From NCBI GenBank assembly GCA_020532085.1, contig JAJBAV010000025.1, positions 1 to 41,547 on the forward strand: a stretch of DNA of 41,547 nucleotides, given 5' to 3'. Every line of letters starts with the position of its first letter. Position 1 is the stretch's first letter. The notes under the pieces were generated by a model. The model did not search any database. It worked only from the letters and a program-made list of their open reading frames with translations, and was not told where the DNA came from. The DNA is from Candidatus Cloacimonadota bacterium (GTDB lineage: Bacteria; Cloacimonadota; Cloacimonadia; Cloacimonadales; Cloacimonadaceae). Of this stretch, positions 24,485-33,176 are shown one piece after another. Both the position numbers and the translations under genes were made by a program.

Positions 24485-24670
24485 ATGGCAGTCCCCAAAC
24501 GAAAAACCTCGAAGACACGCAGAGATAAACGCAGAACGCACGACGCGCTCACGCCCCCGGCTGTGAGCACCTGCTCCAAATGCGGAGAGCCCGCCCGGCC
24601 GCACCACGTGTGCGACAATTGCGGAACCTACTCCGGCAGGCAGATCAAGGCCGCGGCCGAGAAGGAGTGA
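24485..24670 (+). CDS. rpmF: 50S ribosomal protein L32
   Basis: 61 residues, full length. It opens MAVPKRKTSKTRRDKRR, as is standard for L32, and carries a four-cysteine zinc site at C30, C33, C43 and C46. L32 is part of the large ribosomal subunit near the peptidyl-transferase region. The ribosome binding site AAAGGAG precedes ATG 24485. Directly followed by plsX, the classical arrangement in many bacteria, so ribosome and lipid synthesis are co-transcribed. Confidence 0.98.
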   Translation: MAVPKRKTSKTRRDKRRTHDALTPPAVSTCSKCGEPARPHHVCDNCGTYSGRQIKAAAEKE

Positions 24671-24671
24671 T

Positions 24672-25670
24672 GTGCGCGTAGCCCTGGACGCTTTTGGAAG
24701 CGACAAAGCGCCGTTTCCGGAGATAGAGGGCGCCATCCAGGCCATCAAGGAAGACATCTGCGACGAGATCATCCTGGTCGGCGATGAAGCTGTGCTCAGG
24801 CGCGAGCTGGAGAAGTATTTCTTCGCCAGGGACAGGATCAGCATCGAGCCCGCCAGCGAACGCATCACCATGCAAGACCACGCCGCGGAGGCCGTGCGCG
24901 CCAAAAAAGATTCCTCAATGGTCCGCACCGTGCAGCTGCACAGATCTGGAGCGGCGGACGCGGCAGTGAGCGCCGGCAATTCCGGAGCCTTCATGACCGC
25001 CTCACTCTTCGCCTACGGCCGCATCAGAGGTGTTTCCCGCCCGGCGATCGCGGTCACCCTGCCCACCATGAAACATCCCGAGATCCTGCTGGATATGGGC
25101 GCCAACGTTGATTGCGACGCCGAGAACCTGCTGCAGTTCGCCCAGCTGGGCAAGATCTATTTCAGCTACATCTACAATGTGGCCGAGCCTCGCATCGCCC
25201 TGCTGAACATCGGCGAGGAAAGCGCCAAGGGCAATTCGATGTCGCGTGAGGCCTGGGGATTGCTATCCCAGGCGTCGGACCTCAATTTCGTTGGCAACAT
25301 CGAAGGCAAGGACGTGCTGAAGGGCAACTGCGACGTGATCGTCTGCGACGGTTTTGTGGGCAACGTGGTGCTGAAGACGATCGAAGGCGCCGTGATGTCC
25401 GTTTTTCAGCTCTTGAAAGAGCAGCTTAACAAGGACTGGATCGCCAAATTCGGGGCCATCCTCTCCTATCCGGTTTACAGCTATCTGAAGCGCAAGCTCG
25501 ACCATACTGAGATCGGCGGGGCGCTACTGGTGGGGCTGAACGGCTGCAGCATCGTTTGCCACGGCAGCAGCAACGCCAACGCCATCAAAAACGGGATCCG
25601 TTTCGCCGCGCGCACCGCGCATTCGGGATTTGTGGGCCACACCAAGGAATATTTCGAGAGGATCAGCTGA
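24672..25670 (+). CDS. plsX: Phosphate acyltransferase PlsX
   Basis: 332 residues. GTG 24672 begins one base after the rpmF stop, with AAGGAG inside the end of rpmF. An out-of-frame ATG overlaps at 24670. The family opening RVALDAFGSDKAP (usual relatives have D-A-M-G-G-D) is followed by AGNSGAFM, an RPAIAVTLPT motif, LDMGANVDC and GFVGNVVLKTIEG. PlsX converts acyl-ACP and phosphate to acyl-phosphate, the donor for PlsY in phospholipid synthesis, as a peripheral membrane enzyme. The MGGD motif is altered to FGSD, otherwise it looks intact. Confidence 0.96.
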   Translation: MRVALDAFGSDKAPFPEIEGAIQAIKEDICDEIILVGDEAVLRRELEKYFFARDRISIEPASERITMQDHAAEAVRAKKDSSMVRTVQLHRSGAADAAVSAGNSGAFMTASLFAYGRIRGVSRPAIAVTLPTMKHPEILLDMGANVDCDAENLLQFAQLGKIYFSYIYNVAEPRIALLNIGEESAKGNSMSREAWGLLSQASDLNFVGNIEGKDVLKGNCDVIVCDGFVGNVVLKTIEGAVMSVFQLLKEQLNKDWIAKFGAILSYPVYSYLKRKLDHTEIGGALLVGLNGCSIVCHGSSNANAIKNGIRFAARTAHSGFVGHTKEYFERIS

Positions 25671-26662
25671 TGCCTTTGCACAATGCCAAATTCGCCGCCT
25701 TCGGCAGCCACGCCCCGGCAAAAATAGTAAACAACTTTGATCTGGAAAAGATCGTGGAGACCTCGGATGAATGGATCCGCACCCGCACCGGGATGTTCGA
25801 ACGCCATTACTGCAGTCCTGAGGAAGCCGCCAGCGACATCGCCATCATCGCCGCCACCAACGCCATCGAAGCCTCCCGGGTGAAATATCGGGAGATCGAT
25901 CTGATCATTGCCGGCACCGTTACAGGCGACCATCCCTTTCCCTCCACAGCCTGCGTGGTGCAGAAAAAGCTGGGGCTGAAAAACATCCCGGCCTTCGACA
26001 TCTCCGCCGGCTGCACCGGCTTCGTTTACGCCCTCGACATGGCCAAAACCTACGTTCAGAACGGCAGCGCTCAGAACGTGCTGGTGATCGGCGTGGACGT
26101 GCTGACCAAGATCACCAACTGGACCGACCGCAACACCTGCGTGCTCTTTGGTGATGGTGCCGGCGCCGCGATCGTTTCCCGGGCCAGAAAGAACGACATA
26201 TCCCAGATCATTGATTCCTTGATCTTTGCCGACGGCAGCCAGGGCGAGCTTCTGTATCAGGCCGCCGGAGGCTCCAGAATGCCGGCCAGCCATGAGACCG
26301 TGGACCAAAACCTCCACACCGTTTACATGGAGGGCAACCGCATCTACAAAAACGCCATCCGCTCAATGTTCGCCTCCACCGATGAACTGCTCAAGCGCAA
26401 CAAGCTGGAAGCCGTGGACGTCGACTGGGTGATCCCCCACCAGGCCAACCTGCGCATCATCGAGGGCCTGGCCGACAAACTCCACGTGCCGATGAGCAAG
26501 GTGATCGTGAACATTGAAAAATACGGCAACACCTCCTCGGCCACCATCCCCCTGGCCATGGACGAAGCCATCCGTGCCAAAAAGATCCGCCGCGGCGACA
26601 TCATTTTGCTCACTTCCTTCGGCGCCGGACTCACCTGGGGCAGCCTGCTGGCCAGGTATTGA
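25670..26662 (+). CDS. fabH: 3-oxoacyl-ACP synthase III
   Basis: 330 residues from ATG 25670, which shares one base with the plsX stop (TGATG). The catalytic triad is visible: C115 in ISAGCTGF, H257 in VIPHQAN and N287 in KYGNTSS. FabH condenses acetyl-CoA with malonyl-ACP to start fatty-acid elongation. ETSDEWIRTRTG near the N-terminus is a family hallmark. An open frame extending upstream into plsX is a shadow and is not used. Confidence 0.97.
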   Translation: MPLHNAKFAAFGSHAPAKIVNNFDLEKIVETSDEWIRTRTGMFERHYCSPEEAASDIAIIAATNAIEASRVKYREIDLIIAGTVTGDHPFPSTACVVQKKLGLKNIPAFDISAGCTGFVYALDMAKTYVQNGSAQNVLVIGVDVLTKITNWTDRNTCVLFGDGAGAAIVSRARKNDISQIIDSLIFADGSQGELLYQAAGGSRMPASHETVDQNLHTVYMEGNRIYKNAIRSMFASTDELLKRNKLEAVDVDWVIPHQANLRIIEGLADKLHVPMSKVIVNIEKYGNTSSATIPLAMDEAIRAKKIRRGDIILLTSFGAGLTWGSLLARY

Positions 26663-26671
26663 GGTTCACGC

Positions 26672-27601
26672 ATGAAAACAGCTTTCGTTTTTCCCGGACA
26701 GGGAGCCCAGTATGTGGGCATGGCCCAGGATTTCTGCGCCAGCGAGCCTGAGTTTGCCGCCGTGCTCTCGGCCTTTGAACGCCGCCACGACACCGACCTG
26801 GGACGGATCATGTTCGAAGGGCCGGAAGAGCTTTTAAAGGAAACCCGCCACACCCAGCCGGCCATCCTCTTCCACAGCATCTGCGCTCTGAAGGTTTTTG
26901 AGCGCCACACGAACCTCCGGCCGGATTTCGTGGCCGGTCACTCCCTGGGCGAGTTCAGCGCCCTGGTGGCCAACGGCACGCTGGACTGGCAGGACGCCTT
27001 GCACCTGGTGCGCAAACGCGGGGAATTCATGATCGAGGCCAACGCCGGCACACCCTTTGCCATGGCCGCCGTGATCGGCCTGGAAGCCCAGGCCGTGATC
27101 GAGGCCTGCGCCGAAGCCGAAGCGGAAGGCTTGGTGCGCGCCGTGAATTTCAACACCCCCACCCAGACCGTGATCTCCGGCACCGAAACCGGAGTTGCCA
27201 AAGCCCGGGAACTCCTCACCGCCAAAGGCGCCAAGAGAGTTTTACCGCTCAGCGTGGGCGGTCCCTTCCACACTTCGCTGATCGAACGGGCCAGCCTCTG
27301 GCTCGCGGAGGAAATGCAGCAGGTGGAGTTTCAAAACGCGGCCACGCCTGTGATCTCGAACGTGGACGCCGCCCCGGCCAGCCAGGGCCAGGCCAGCCGT
27401 GACAAGCTGGTGCGCCAGGTGGTTTCGCCGGTGCTCTGGGTGGACAGCGTGAAGACCATGCTGGCCGCCGGAGTGACCCGTTTCATCGAGTTCGGGCCGC
27501 AAAAAGTGCTAAGCGGCATGATCAAGAACATTGACAAAGAAGCGGTGGTTTTAAACTTTGGCCGGGTTGAGGAACTGGACGGGTTGCTCAGCGTCCTTTA
27601 A
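26672..27601 (+). CDS. fabD: Malonyl-CoA:ACP transacylase
   Basis: 309 residues. The FPGQGAQ opening, catalytic Ser91 in GHSLGEFSA and the GGPFHT histidine segment (about residues 195-200) are present. It loads malonyl groups from CoA to ACP, feeding FabH and FabF. GAGG precedes ATG 26672 by a suitable distance, and the gap to fabH is only nine bases, so it is in the same operon. Length is normal for the family. Confidence 0.97.
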   Translation: MKTAFVFPGQGAQYVGMAQDFCASEPEFAAVLSAFERRHDTDLGRIMFEGPEELLKETRHTQPAILFHSICALKVFERHTNLRPDFVAGHSLGEFSALVANGTLDWQDALHLVRKRGEFMIEANAGTPFAMAAVIGLEAQAVIEACAEAEAEGLVRAVNFNTPTQTVISGTETGVAKARELLTAKGAKRVLPLSVGGPFHTSLIERASLWLAEEMQQVEFQNAATPVISNVDAAPASQGQASRDKLVRQVVSPVLWVDSVKTMLAAGVTRFIEFGPQKVLSGMIKNIDKEAVVLNFGRVEELDGLLSVL

Positions 27602-27622
27602 CAACTATATTAAGAAGAAGAT

Positions 27623-28381
27623 ATGGATACTGCAAAATACAACCTTCAGAACAAGACGGTGGTGATCACTGGCGCCGCCCGCGGGATCGGCTTCGCGATC
27701 GCGGAGGCCTTTGCCGCCCAGGGCAGCCACGTGGTGATCATCGACCTGGCCCGAGAAAGCGTGGACAAAGCCGTGCAAAGCCTCGCTGAGAAAGGATGGT
27801 CCGCCTCCGGCGAGGTGGGCGACGTCACCCAGGGCGAGGCCATGGAAGCCATTTTTGCCTCCATCGCCGCCGCCCGCGGCGGGATCGACTGTCTGGTGAA
27901 CAACGCCGGCGTCACCCGCGACAACCTGCTGCTGCGCATGAAGCAGGAAGAGTGGGACCTGGTGCTGAAGATCAACCTCACCGGCAGTTTCGTGTGCACC
28001 CAGAAAGTATTCAAACACATGATGAAAGCGCGCGCCGGCTCCATCATCAACATCGCCAGCGTGATCGGCATCATGGGCAACGCCGGCCAGGCCAACTACG
28101 CGGCCTCCAAAGGCGGCATCATCGCCTTCACCAAAAGCTGTGCCAAAGAATTTGCCTCCCGGGGGGTGCGTGTGAACGCCATCGCCCCTGGATTCATAGA
28201 AACCGAAATGACCGCCACCCTCCCCGCTGAGGTCGTGGCGTCCTATGCCAAAGCCATTCCACTGCAGAAAATGGGCACCCCGGCCGATGTGGCCAGACTT
28301 TGCCTCTTCCTCGCCGCGGATGACAGCGGCTACCTCACCGGCCAGACCATTGCCGTGGATGGCGGTCTGACCATGCACTAA
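27623..28381 (+). CDS. fabG: 3-oxoacyl-ACP reductase
   Basis: 252 residues. The NADP-binding TGAARGIG (16-23) and the N118, S146, Y159, K163 tetrad typical of short-chain dehydrogenases are all present, with YAASK at 159-163. FabG reduces 3-oxoacyl-ACP to the 3-hydroxy form in each elongation cycle. It lies between fabD and acpP, which makes FabG the natural assignment over other short-chain dehydrogenases. ATG 27623 follows AAGAAGAAG, a modest ribosome binding site. Confidence 0.95.
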   Translation: MDTAKYNLQNKTVVITGAARGIGFAIAEAFAAQGSHVVIIDLARESVDKAVQSLAEKGWSASGEVGDVTQGEAMEAIFASIAAARGGIDCLVNNAGVTRDNLLLRMKQEEWDLVLKINLTGSFVCTQKVFKHMMKARAGSIINIASVIGIMGNAGQANYAASKGGIIAFTKSCAKEFASRGVRVNAIAPGFIETEMTATLPAEVVASYAKAIPLQKMGTPADVARLCLFLAADDSGYLTGQTIAVDGGLTMH

Positions 28382-28444
28382 CGCGTTGAACGGGAAACCA
28401 TTCAATATAGAGAACACAGCTCTTCAATAATCATAGGAGGAAAA

Positions 28445-28678
28445 ATGGATATTGAAGCCAAAGTCAAACAGATCGTGATGGACAAACTCGGCGTGGAGGA
28501 AACGCAAGTAGTTCCCGCCGCCAACTTCATCGAAGACCTGCGTGCCGATTCCCTGGACACAGTGGAACTGGTCATGGCATTTGAGGAAGAATTCTCGATC
28601 AACATCCCTGATGAAGATCAGGACAAGCTCCGCACAGTCGGACAAGCCATCGATTACCTGAAGGAAAAGCTGGCTTAA
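28445..28678 (+). CDS. acpP: Acyl carrier protein
   Basis: 77 residues. Ser36 in the DSLDTVEL motif carries the 4'-phosphopantetheine arm that holds growing acyl chains. The protein is acidic and full length. A strong AGGAGG site lies just upstream of ATG 28445, in line with the high output expected of this protein. A stable hairpin follows the stop and separates it from fabF. Confidence 0.98.
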   Translation: MDIEAKVKQIVMDKLGVEETQVVPAANFIEDLRADSLDTVELVMAFEEEFSINIPDEDQDKLRTVGQAIDYLKEKLA

Positions 28679-28693
28679 TTCCCCCAAACCGCG

Positions 28694-28739
28694 AATCAAT
28701 CCTGATAGCTTATGTTATCAGGATTGATTCCACCTTTTT
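28694..28739 (+). terminator. 14-bp hairpin between acpP and fabF
   Basis: Left arm 28694-28707 and right arm 28716-28729 pair perfectly (AATCAATCCTGATA on the left) over an eight-base loop. A T5 run lies five bases later at 28735-28739. This could be a partial terminator or a processing and stabilising stem for the acpP message, lowering expression of fabF relative to acpP. Confidence 0.65.
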
Positions 28740-28810
28740 CCCAAACATAAATCTTTGCCGGCCAAAACCCGGACCCCGCTGGCAGGCAAATTCAAGATGA
28801 GGATCCAGAT

Positions 28811-30049
28811 ATGAAAAGAAGAGTGGTAATCACGGGCATGGGTGCCCTCACCCCGGTGGGGCACAACGTGGCAGAAACCTGGGACAGCCTGGTGAAGGGT
28901 GTTTCCGGAGTGGATACGATCACCAGTTTTGACACCTCCGCCCTCTCCGCCAAGATCGCCGCCCAGATCAAGAATTTTCATCCCGAAGAGCATTTTGACC
29001 CCAAGGAAGCCCGCAAGATGGACTCCTACACCCACTTCGCCCTGGTGGCGGCCCGGGAGGCGGTGAAAGACGCCGGCATAGATCCCCAAACCCAGGACGG
29101 ACGCCGCGTGGGCGTGATCACTGGAGTGGGCATAGGCGGCATCTACACCTTTGACGAAGAAACGATCAAAAACTACGTGCATGGACCCCGCCGCATCAGC
29201 CCCTTTTTCATTCCCAAAATGATCTCCAACATCGCGGCCGCCCACATCGCCATCGAGCACGGCTTCAAAGGCCCCAATTTCAGCATCACCAGCGCCTGCG
29301 CCAGCGCCAATCATGCCATCGGCACAGCTTTCCGCGCCATCCAGTATGGCGATGCCGACATCATCATCAGCGGCGGAGCCGAGGCCGGCGTTACTTTTTT
29401 GGGCATGGGCGGTTTTTGCGCGTTGCGGGCGCTTTCCACCCGCAACGATGATCCCAAAGGCGCTTCCCGGCCTTTCGATGCCGGGCGCGACGGCTTTGTG
29501 ATGAGCGAAGGCGCCGCCTTCCTCGTGCTGGAGGAACTGGAACACGCCAAAGCCCGCGGCGCCAGGATCTATGCTGAACTGGCAGGCTATGCCGCCACCG
29601 ACGACGCCTATCACATCACCGCGCCCCTGGAAGACGGTTCCGGCAGCGCGGATGCCATGCTGGGCGCCATTGCCGACGCCGGGCTGCAGCCTGCCGACAT
29701 CCAGTACGTGAACGCTCACGGCACCTCCACCCAGCTCAACGACAAGGGCGAAACCGTTGCCCTGAAAAGCTGTTTCGCGGAACACGCCTACAAGCTTAAA
29801 GTGAATTCCACCAAATCCATGGTGGGCCACATGCTGGGCGCCGCCGCCGGGATCGAGGCCATCGTCTGCGTGAAGACCATCGAGACCGGGATCCTGCATC
29901 CCACCATCAACCTCACCAATCCGGACCCGGATTGCGATCTGGATTACGTGCCCAACACCACCCAAAAACTTGAGGTCACGAACGCCCTTTCCAATTCCCT
30001 GGGCTTTGGGGGACACAACTCCTCCATCGTGATCCGCAGATACATTTGA
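28811..30049 (+). CDS. fabF: 3-oxoacyl-ACP synthase II
   Basis: 412 residues. The catalytic C163 (SACASANHA), H303 (NAHGTSTQLND) and H340 (KSMVGHMLGAA) fall at the same numbers as in E. coli FabF. It elongates acyl-ACP with malonyl-ACP. RRVVITGMGALTPVG at the start and NSLGFGGHN near the end are family hallmarks. It follows acpP after the hairpin, and is followed 60 bases later by rnc. A large minus-strand open frame across it is a shadow. Confidence 0.97.
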   Translation: MKRRVVITGMGALTPVGHNVAETWDSLVKGVSGVDTITSFDTSALSAKIAAQIKNFHPEEHFDPKEARKMDSYTHFALVAAREAVKDAGIDPQTQDGRRVGVITGVGIGGIYTFDEETIKNYVHGPRRISPFFIPKMISNIAAAHIAIEHGFKGPNFSITSACASANHAIGTAFRAIQYGDADIIISGGAEAGVTFLGMGGFCALRALSTRNDDPKGASRPFDAGRDGFVMSEGAAFLVLEELEHAKARGARIYAELAGYAATDDAYHITAPLEDGSGSADAMLGAIADAGLQPADIQYVNAHGTSTQLNDKGETVALKSCFAEHAYKLKVNSTKSMVGHMLGAAAGIEAIVCVKTIETGILHPTINLTNPDPDCDLDYVPNTTQKLEVTNALSNSLGFGGHNSSIVIRRYI

Positions 30050-30109
30050 ACCCTGCAGTCCCGGGAGGGCAGGCTGTGAGGGATGCTGTTTGAATGAACT
30101 GAGGCAAGA

Positions 30110-30877
30110 TTGAACAAGATCATACACAAGATCGTTGAATACTTCAACGGCAAGAAGATAGCGGAGCACTATCCCAAGTGGGAAAAGAGCCTGGCTCAGC
30201 TGCAAAAGAAGATCGAATACAACTTTCACGACACCACTTTGCTGCGGGCCGCCCTCACCCACAAATCCTATCTGCGCCGCAATTTTGGCGACCACAAGAC
30301 TCCCTCGCCCTTCGAAAGGATGGAGTTTTTGGGCGATTCCATCCTCGGCTTCATCGTTTCCAAAGAGCTCTTCATCCGCCATCCCGACGAGCAGGAGGGA
30401 AAACTCAGCAAACTCAAGTCCAAGATAGTCTCCGAAACCTACCTCACCCTAAAGGCCAACGCCCTGGACCTGGGCAAATACCTGCTGCTCAGCCCTGAGG
30501 AACAGCAGTCCGGCGGCGCTAAAAAACCCTCCATCCTCAGCGACACCGTGGAAGCCCTCATCTGCGCGATCTATCTGGACAGCGGCATCGCCTCCGCCAC
30601 CCGCTTCATCAAAAACCAGATCCTCACTGACTATGAGACCACGGTGAACCGCAACGAACTGGTGAACTATAAAAGCATCCTCCAGGAACACCTGCAATCA
30701 CGCAGTGAAGAGCCGCCGCGCTACGTGACCATCGCCGAGGAAGGCCCGGAACACAACAAGACCTTCATCGTGGAAGCCCGCCAGGGCAACGAACTGCTGG
30801 GCCGCGGCAAAGGCAACACCAAAAAAACCGCCCAGCAGGAAGCCGCCCGCGCCGCCTGCCAGAAACTGGGTATCTGA
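30110..30877 (+). CDS. rnc: Ribonuclease III
   Basis: 255 residues starting at TTG 30110, with GAGG five bases upstream. The RNase III domain has the signature ERMEFLGDSILG and a second acidic cluster in SDTVEALICAIYLDSG; both metal-binding motifs are intact. The C-terminal double-stranded RNA binding domain covers about residues 185-255 (NYKSILQEHLQ to the end). It cleaves structured RNA in rRNA maturation and gene control. About 30 residues precede the usual family start. The association of acpP-fabF-rnc is common in bacteria. Confidence 0.95.
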   Translation: MNKIIHKIVEYFNGKKIAEHYPKWEKSLAQLQKKIEYNFHDTTLLRAALTHKSYLRRNFGDHKTPSPFERMEFLGDSILGFIVSKELFIRHPDEQEGKLSKLKSKIVSETYLTLKANALDLGKYLLLSPEEQQSGGAKKPSILSDTVEALICAIYLDSGIASATRFIKNQILTDYETTVNRNELVNYKSILQEHLQSRSEEPPRYVTIAEEGPEHNKTFIVEARQGNELLGRGKGNTKKTAQQEAARAACQKLGI

Positions 30878-30976
30878 CCCAGCTTACCCGCTCTGCTGGC
30901 AAGGTGCGATGCTGGAGCATTGAGCGCGGCAGAATGAGCTGGATTCCGGATCTTGGGACCGGGGCAAAGAAATTGG

Positions 30977-31005
30977 TTGACAGCTACCCCCCCCCGGAAA
31001 AATGG
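30977..31005 (+). promoter_or_regulatory. Candidate promoter with C9 tract in the spacer
   Basis: TTGACA at 30977-30982 is followed by a 17-base spacer holding nine consecutive C (30987-30995), then AAATGG at 31000-31005. It lies 73 bases before the outer-membrane protein gene. The -10 is weak, so promoter assignment rests on the -35 hexamer and position. Confidence 0.35.
30987..30995. repeat. Homopolymeric C9 tract
   Basis: Nine C residues in a row upstream of a surface protein gene. I did not notice another C or G run this long in the window. Such tracts can slip during replication. Confidence 0.9.
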
Positions 31006-31055
31006 TTTTCATGATATTATTGAACAGCGAAAAGACATCTGGATGTGAGGAACGA

Positions 31056-33167
31056 ATGAAGAAAACCGCTTTGATCACCATCTTGTTTCTTCTTACGGGC
31101 TCTGTTTGGTGCCTGTCACTGCCCGATTCGTCGGAACCCGTGCTCACCGACGCCAATCTGCTTACAGGATTTGTGAGGGTGGACCCCGACGACAAAAAGC
31201 CGGAGACGCTGCCCACCCAGGCCTGGCTCTGGCAGGACGGGAGCGATTTGGTGGTGCGCTTCGCGGCCCAGATCGATTCCAGTTTCACCCAGGGTTCCAT
31301 CTCCGTGAAGGATGAAGGCACAAGTGCCGATTACCTGCGGGTGCAGCTCATCACCATTCCGGATGCTTACTACGCCTATTACTACGTCGCCTTTCCCAGG
31401 GGCAATTTGCTGGACGGGGTGCGGGACGAAAACATGAACGTGGACTATGCCTGGAACAGCCACTACAGCTATGAAAGCGGCTTCACTGCCGACATCTGGA
31501 CCGTGACCATGCGCATTCCCCTGAACGAATTGCGCTTCAAACAAGAGCAGCCCTACCGCTGGAAGATCATCCTCGGGCGTTACCATTATCAGAGCGACGA
31601 GTTCCACTCCCTGCCCTATGCCGTCACCAACATGGACAAGGAATACTTCCTGAAAGCGCAGGACATTGAATTGAGCACTCCGGTGCGGCATAAGCTGGAT
31701 ATCACCTTCAAGCCATATTTTGTGAAAAGCTACGACCTCATCGCCCAGACCTCCAGCTGGGACCCGGAGCACGTGGGGCTGGACGTCGCCTTCAACCCGG
31801 GCCAGCGCACCAGGATCAAACTCTCGCTGAACCCCGATTTTTCGGACGTTCCCATGGACAGGGCCCAAGACGATTACAACAGCAAAAACCCTCCCTATTA
31901 TGATGAGAACCGTTTCTTTTTCACCGAGGACATCGACGCCTTCGGGCTGGACTACGATGTGCTCAATACCCGCAACATCGTGCAGCCGCGCCTGGCCTTC
32001 AAAGCCACCGGCAACACCAAAGCCCTGAACTGGGGCGCGCTGGGGGCCTTTGACAAGGAGATCCGCGACGGTGTGGACCTGATCAATCCCGGCGATTATT
32101 TCCAGGCCCTGGCCATAAATCCCAACTGGCGCAGGTTTCAGATGTACAACGGTGTCGTCAGCCGGGTGAACAAAGGTTATTACAATCACGTCTACAGCGG
32201 GTCCCTGAAATGGGAATATCTGCCCCATTTCTATGTGACCTCGGTTTTGGGACTGTCGATCCGGAACAGCGAAGCTGAAGAATTGGCGGAGCCTCAGCAG
32301 GGCTACAAGATCGGTTTCGGGTTGCGGGCCGATCCGGGGGATTTCGATCTTTCGATGGGATACATGCGCAGGTCCAGGGATCTGACCCATGACGCCGGCT
32401 ATCTGTATGAAAAGGACCATGAATATGTGGGCGGAAACATCAGCTGGAGCAAAGGTTACGCGGAAAATAAGATCCGCTACGCCTCCTTCAGTGCCTGGGC
32501 TTACGGCTATCACAGCGATTTGAGTCTGGATCCCTACTACGCCTATGAATCAGGGTTTACCTCCAACCTCAACCTGGCTTCCCGCTTCAATTTCCTGGCC
32601 AACGGAACTTTAGCCCGGGTCCCGGACCTCACGAACGGCCTGCACGACGTTTACAACGGCATTCTGGGCTGCACCTGGGCCAGGCTGAGCAAGTTCAGGA
32701 TCTATGCGGGCTATATGTATGGAAACAACCTGGTGTACTTGCTCAGCGACACCTATCCCCAGCACCGGGTGAACATCAATGCCTGGGCCAACCCCCTGAA
32801 AAACCTGACCCTGAGCCTGGCGGGAAGCTGGAACCTGTACGGTTACGACAAACAGACCGATCTGGAAACAGGGGTGGTGCTGCTGGACGATGAGTATTAC
32901 ATCGCCAATGCAACCCTGGAATACACGCCCAGCCAGGTGTTCAAGCTCACCCTGGGCAGCGGGCTCAGCACCTATGAACAGGCCGGCAAGAGCGCGTCTC
33001 TGAACTACTACGGCAATCTGCGCTACGAATTCCGGCCGGAGTGGTTCGCCTTTGTGGGCATCAAATCCGCCCAAACGCAGACACAAGCTTCCACCTGGGG
33101 CGATCCGCTGGGGGAATTCCGCCAGGACCTTAACACCGCCTACGCCAAGCTGAGCGTGGCTTTCTGA
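31056..33167 (+). CDS. DUF5916-type outer-membrane protein with CBM9-like N-terminal domain
   Basis: 703 residues. ATG 31056 is chosen for the GAGG five bases upstream and the signal peptide MKKTALITILFLLTGSVWC; an ATG at 31002 is less likely. After the signal, residues about 25-200 are a beta-sandwich of the carbohydrate-binding family 9 or DOMON kind (AWLWQDGSDLVVRF). The middle has SLNPDFSDV then YYDENRFFFTEDIDAF, which match the NPDF...F-F-E-x-R-x-F-F-x-E signature of DUF5916 proteins. The rest alternates strands and ends in Phe, as outer-membrane barrels do. Location is therefore the outer membrane; role unknown, possibly surface binding or uptake. It stands alone and converges on mnmG with nine bases between the stops. 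Confidence 0.82.
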   Translation: MKKTALITILFLLTGSVWCLSLPDSSEPVLTDANLLTGFVRVDPDDKKPETLPTQAWLWQDGSDLVVRFAAQIDSSFTQGSISVKDEGTSADYLRVQLITIPDAYYAYYYVAFPRGNLLDGVRDENMNVDYAWNSHYSYESGFTADIWTVTMRIPLNELRFKQEQPYRWKIILGRYHYQSDEFHSLPYAVTNMDKEYFLKAQDIELSTPVRHKLDITFKPYFVKSYDLIAQTSSWDPEHVGLDVAFNPGQRTRIKLSLNPDFSDVPMDRAQDDYNSKNPPYYDENRFFFTEDIDAFGLDYDVLNTRNIVQPRLAFKATGNTKALNWGALGAFDKEIRDGVDLINPGDYFQALAINPNWRRFQMYNGVVSRVNKGYYNHVYSGSLKWEYLPHFYVTSVLGLSIRNSEAEELAEPQQGYKIGFGLRADPGDFDLSMGYMRRSRDLTHDAGYLYEKDHEYVGGNISWSKGYAENKIRYASFSAWAYGYHSDLSLDPYYAYESGFTSNLNLASRFNFLANGTLARVPDLTNGLHDVYNGILGCTWARLSKFRIYAGYMYGNNLVYLLSDTYPQHRVNINAWANPLKNLTLSLAGSWNLYGYDKQTDLETGVVLLDDEYYIANATLEYTPSQVFKLTLGSGLSTYEQAGKSASLNYYGNLRYEFRPEWFAFVGIKSAQTQTQASTWGDPLGEFRQDLNTAYAKLSVAF

Positions 33168-33176
33168 GGGCTCGGC

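Noticed and set aside
28718-30382. 554-codon minus-strand open frame across fabF and rnc
   Set aside because: It is antisense to two fully recognised genes with intact catalytic residues, is glycine- and histidine-rich in the manner of GC-rich shadows, and matches no family.
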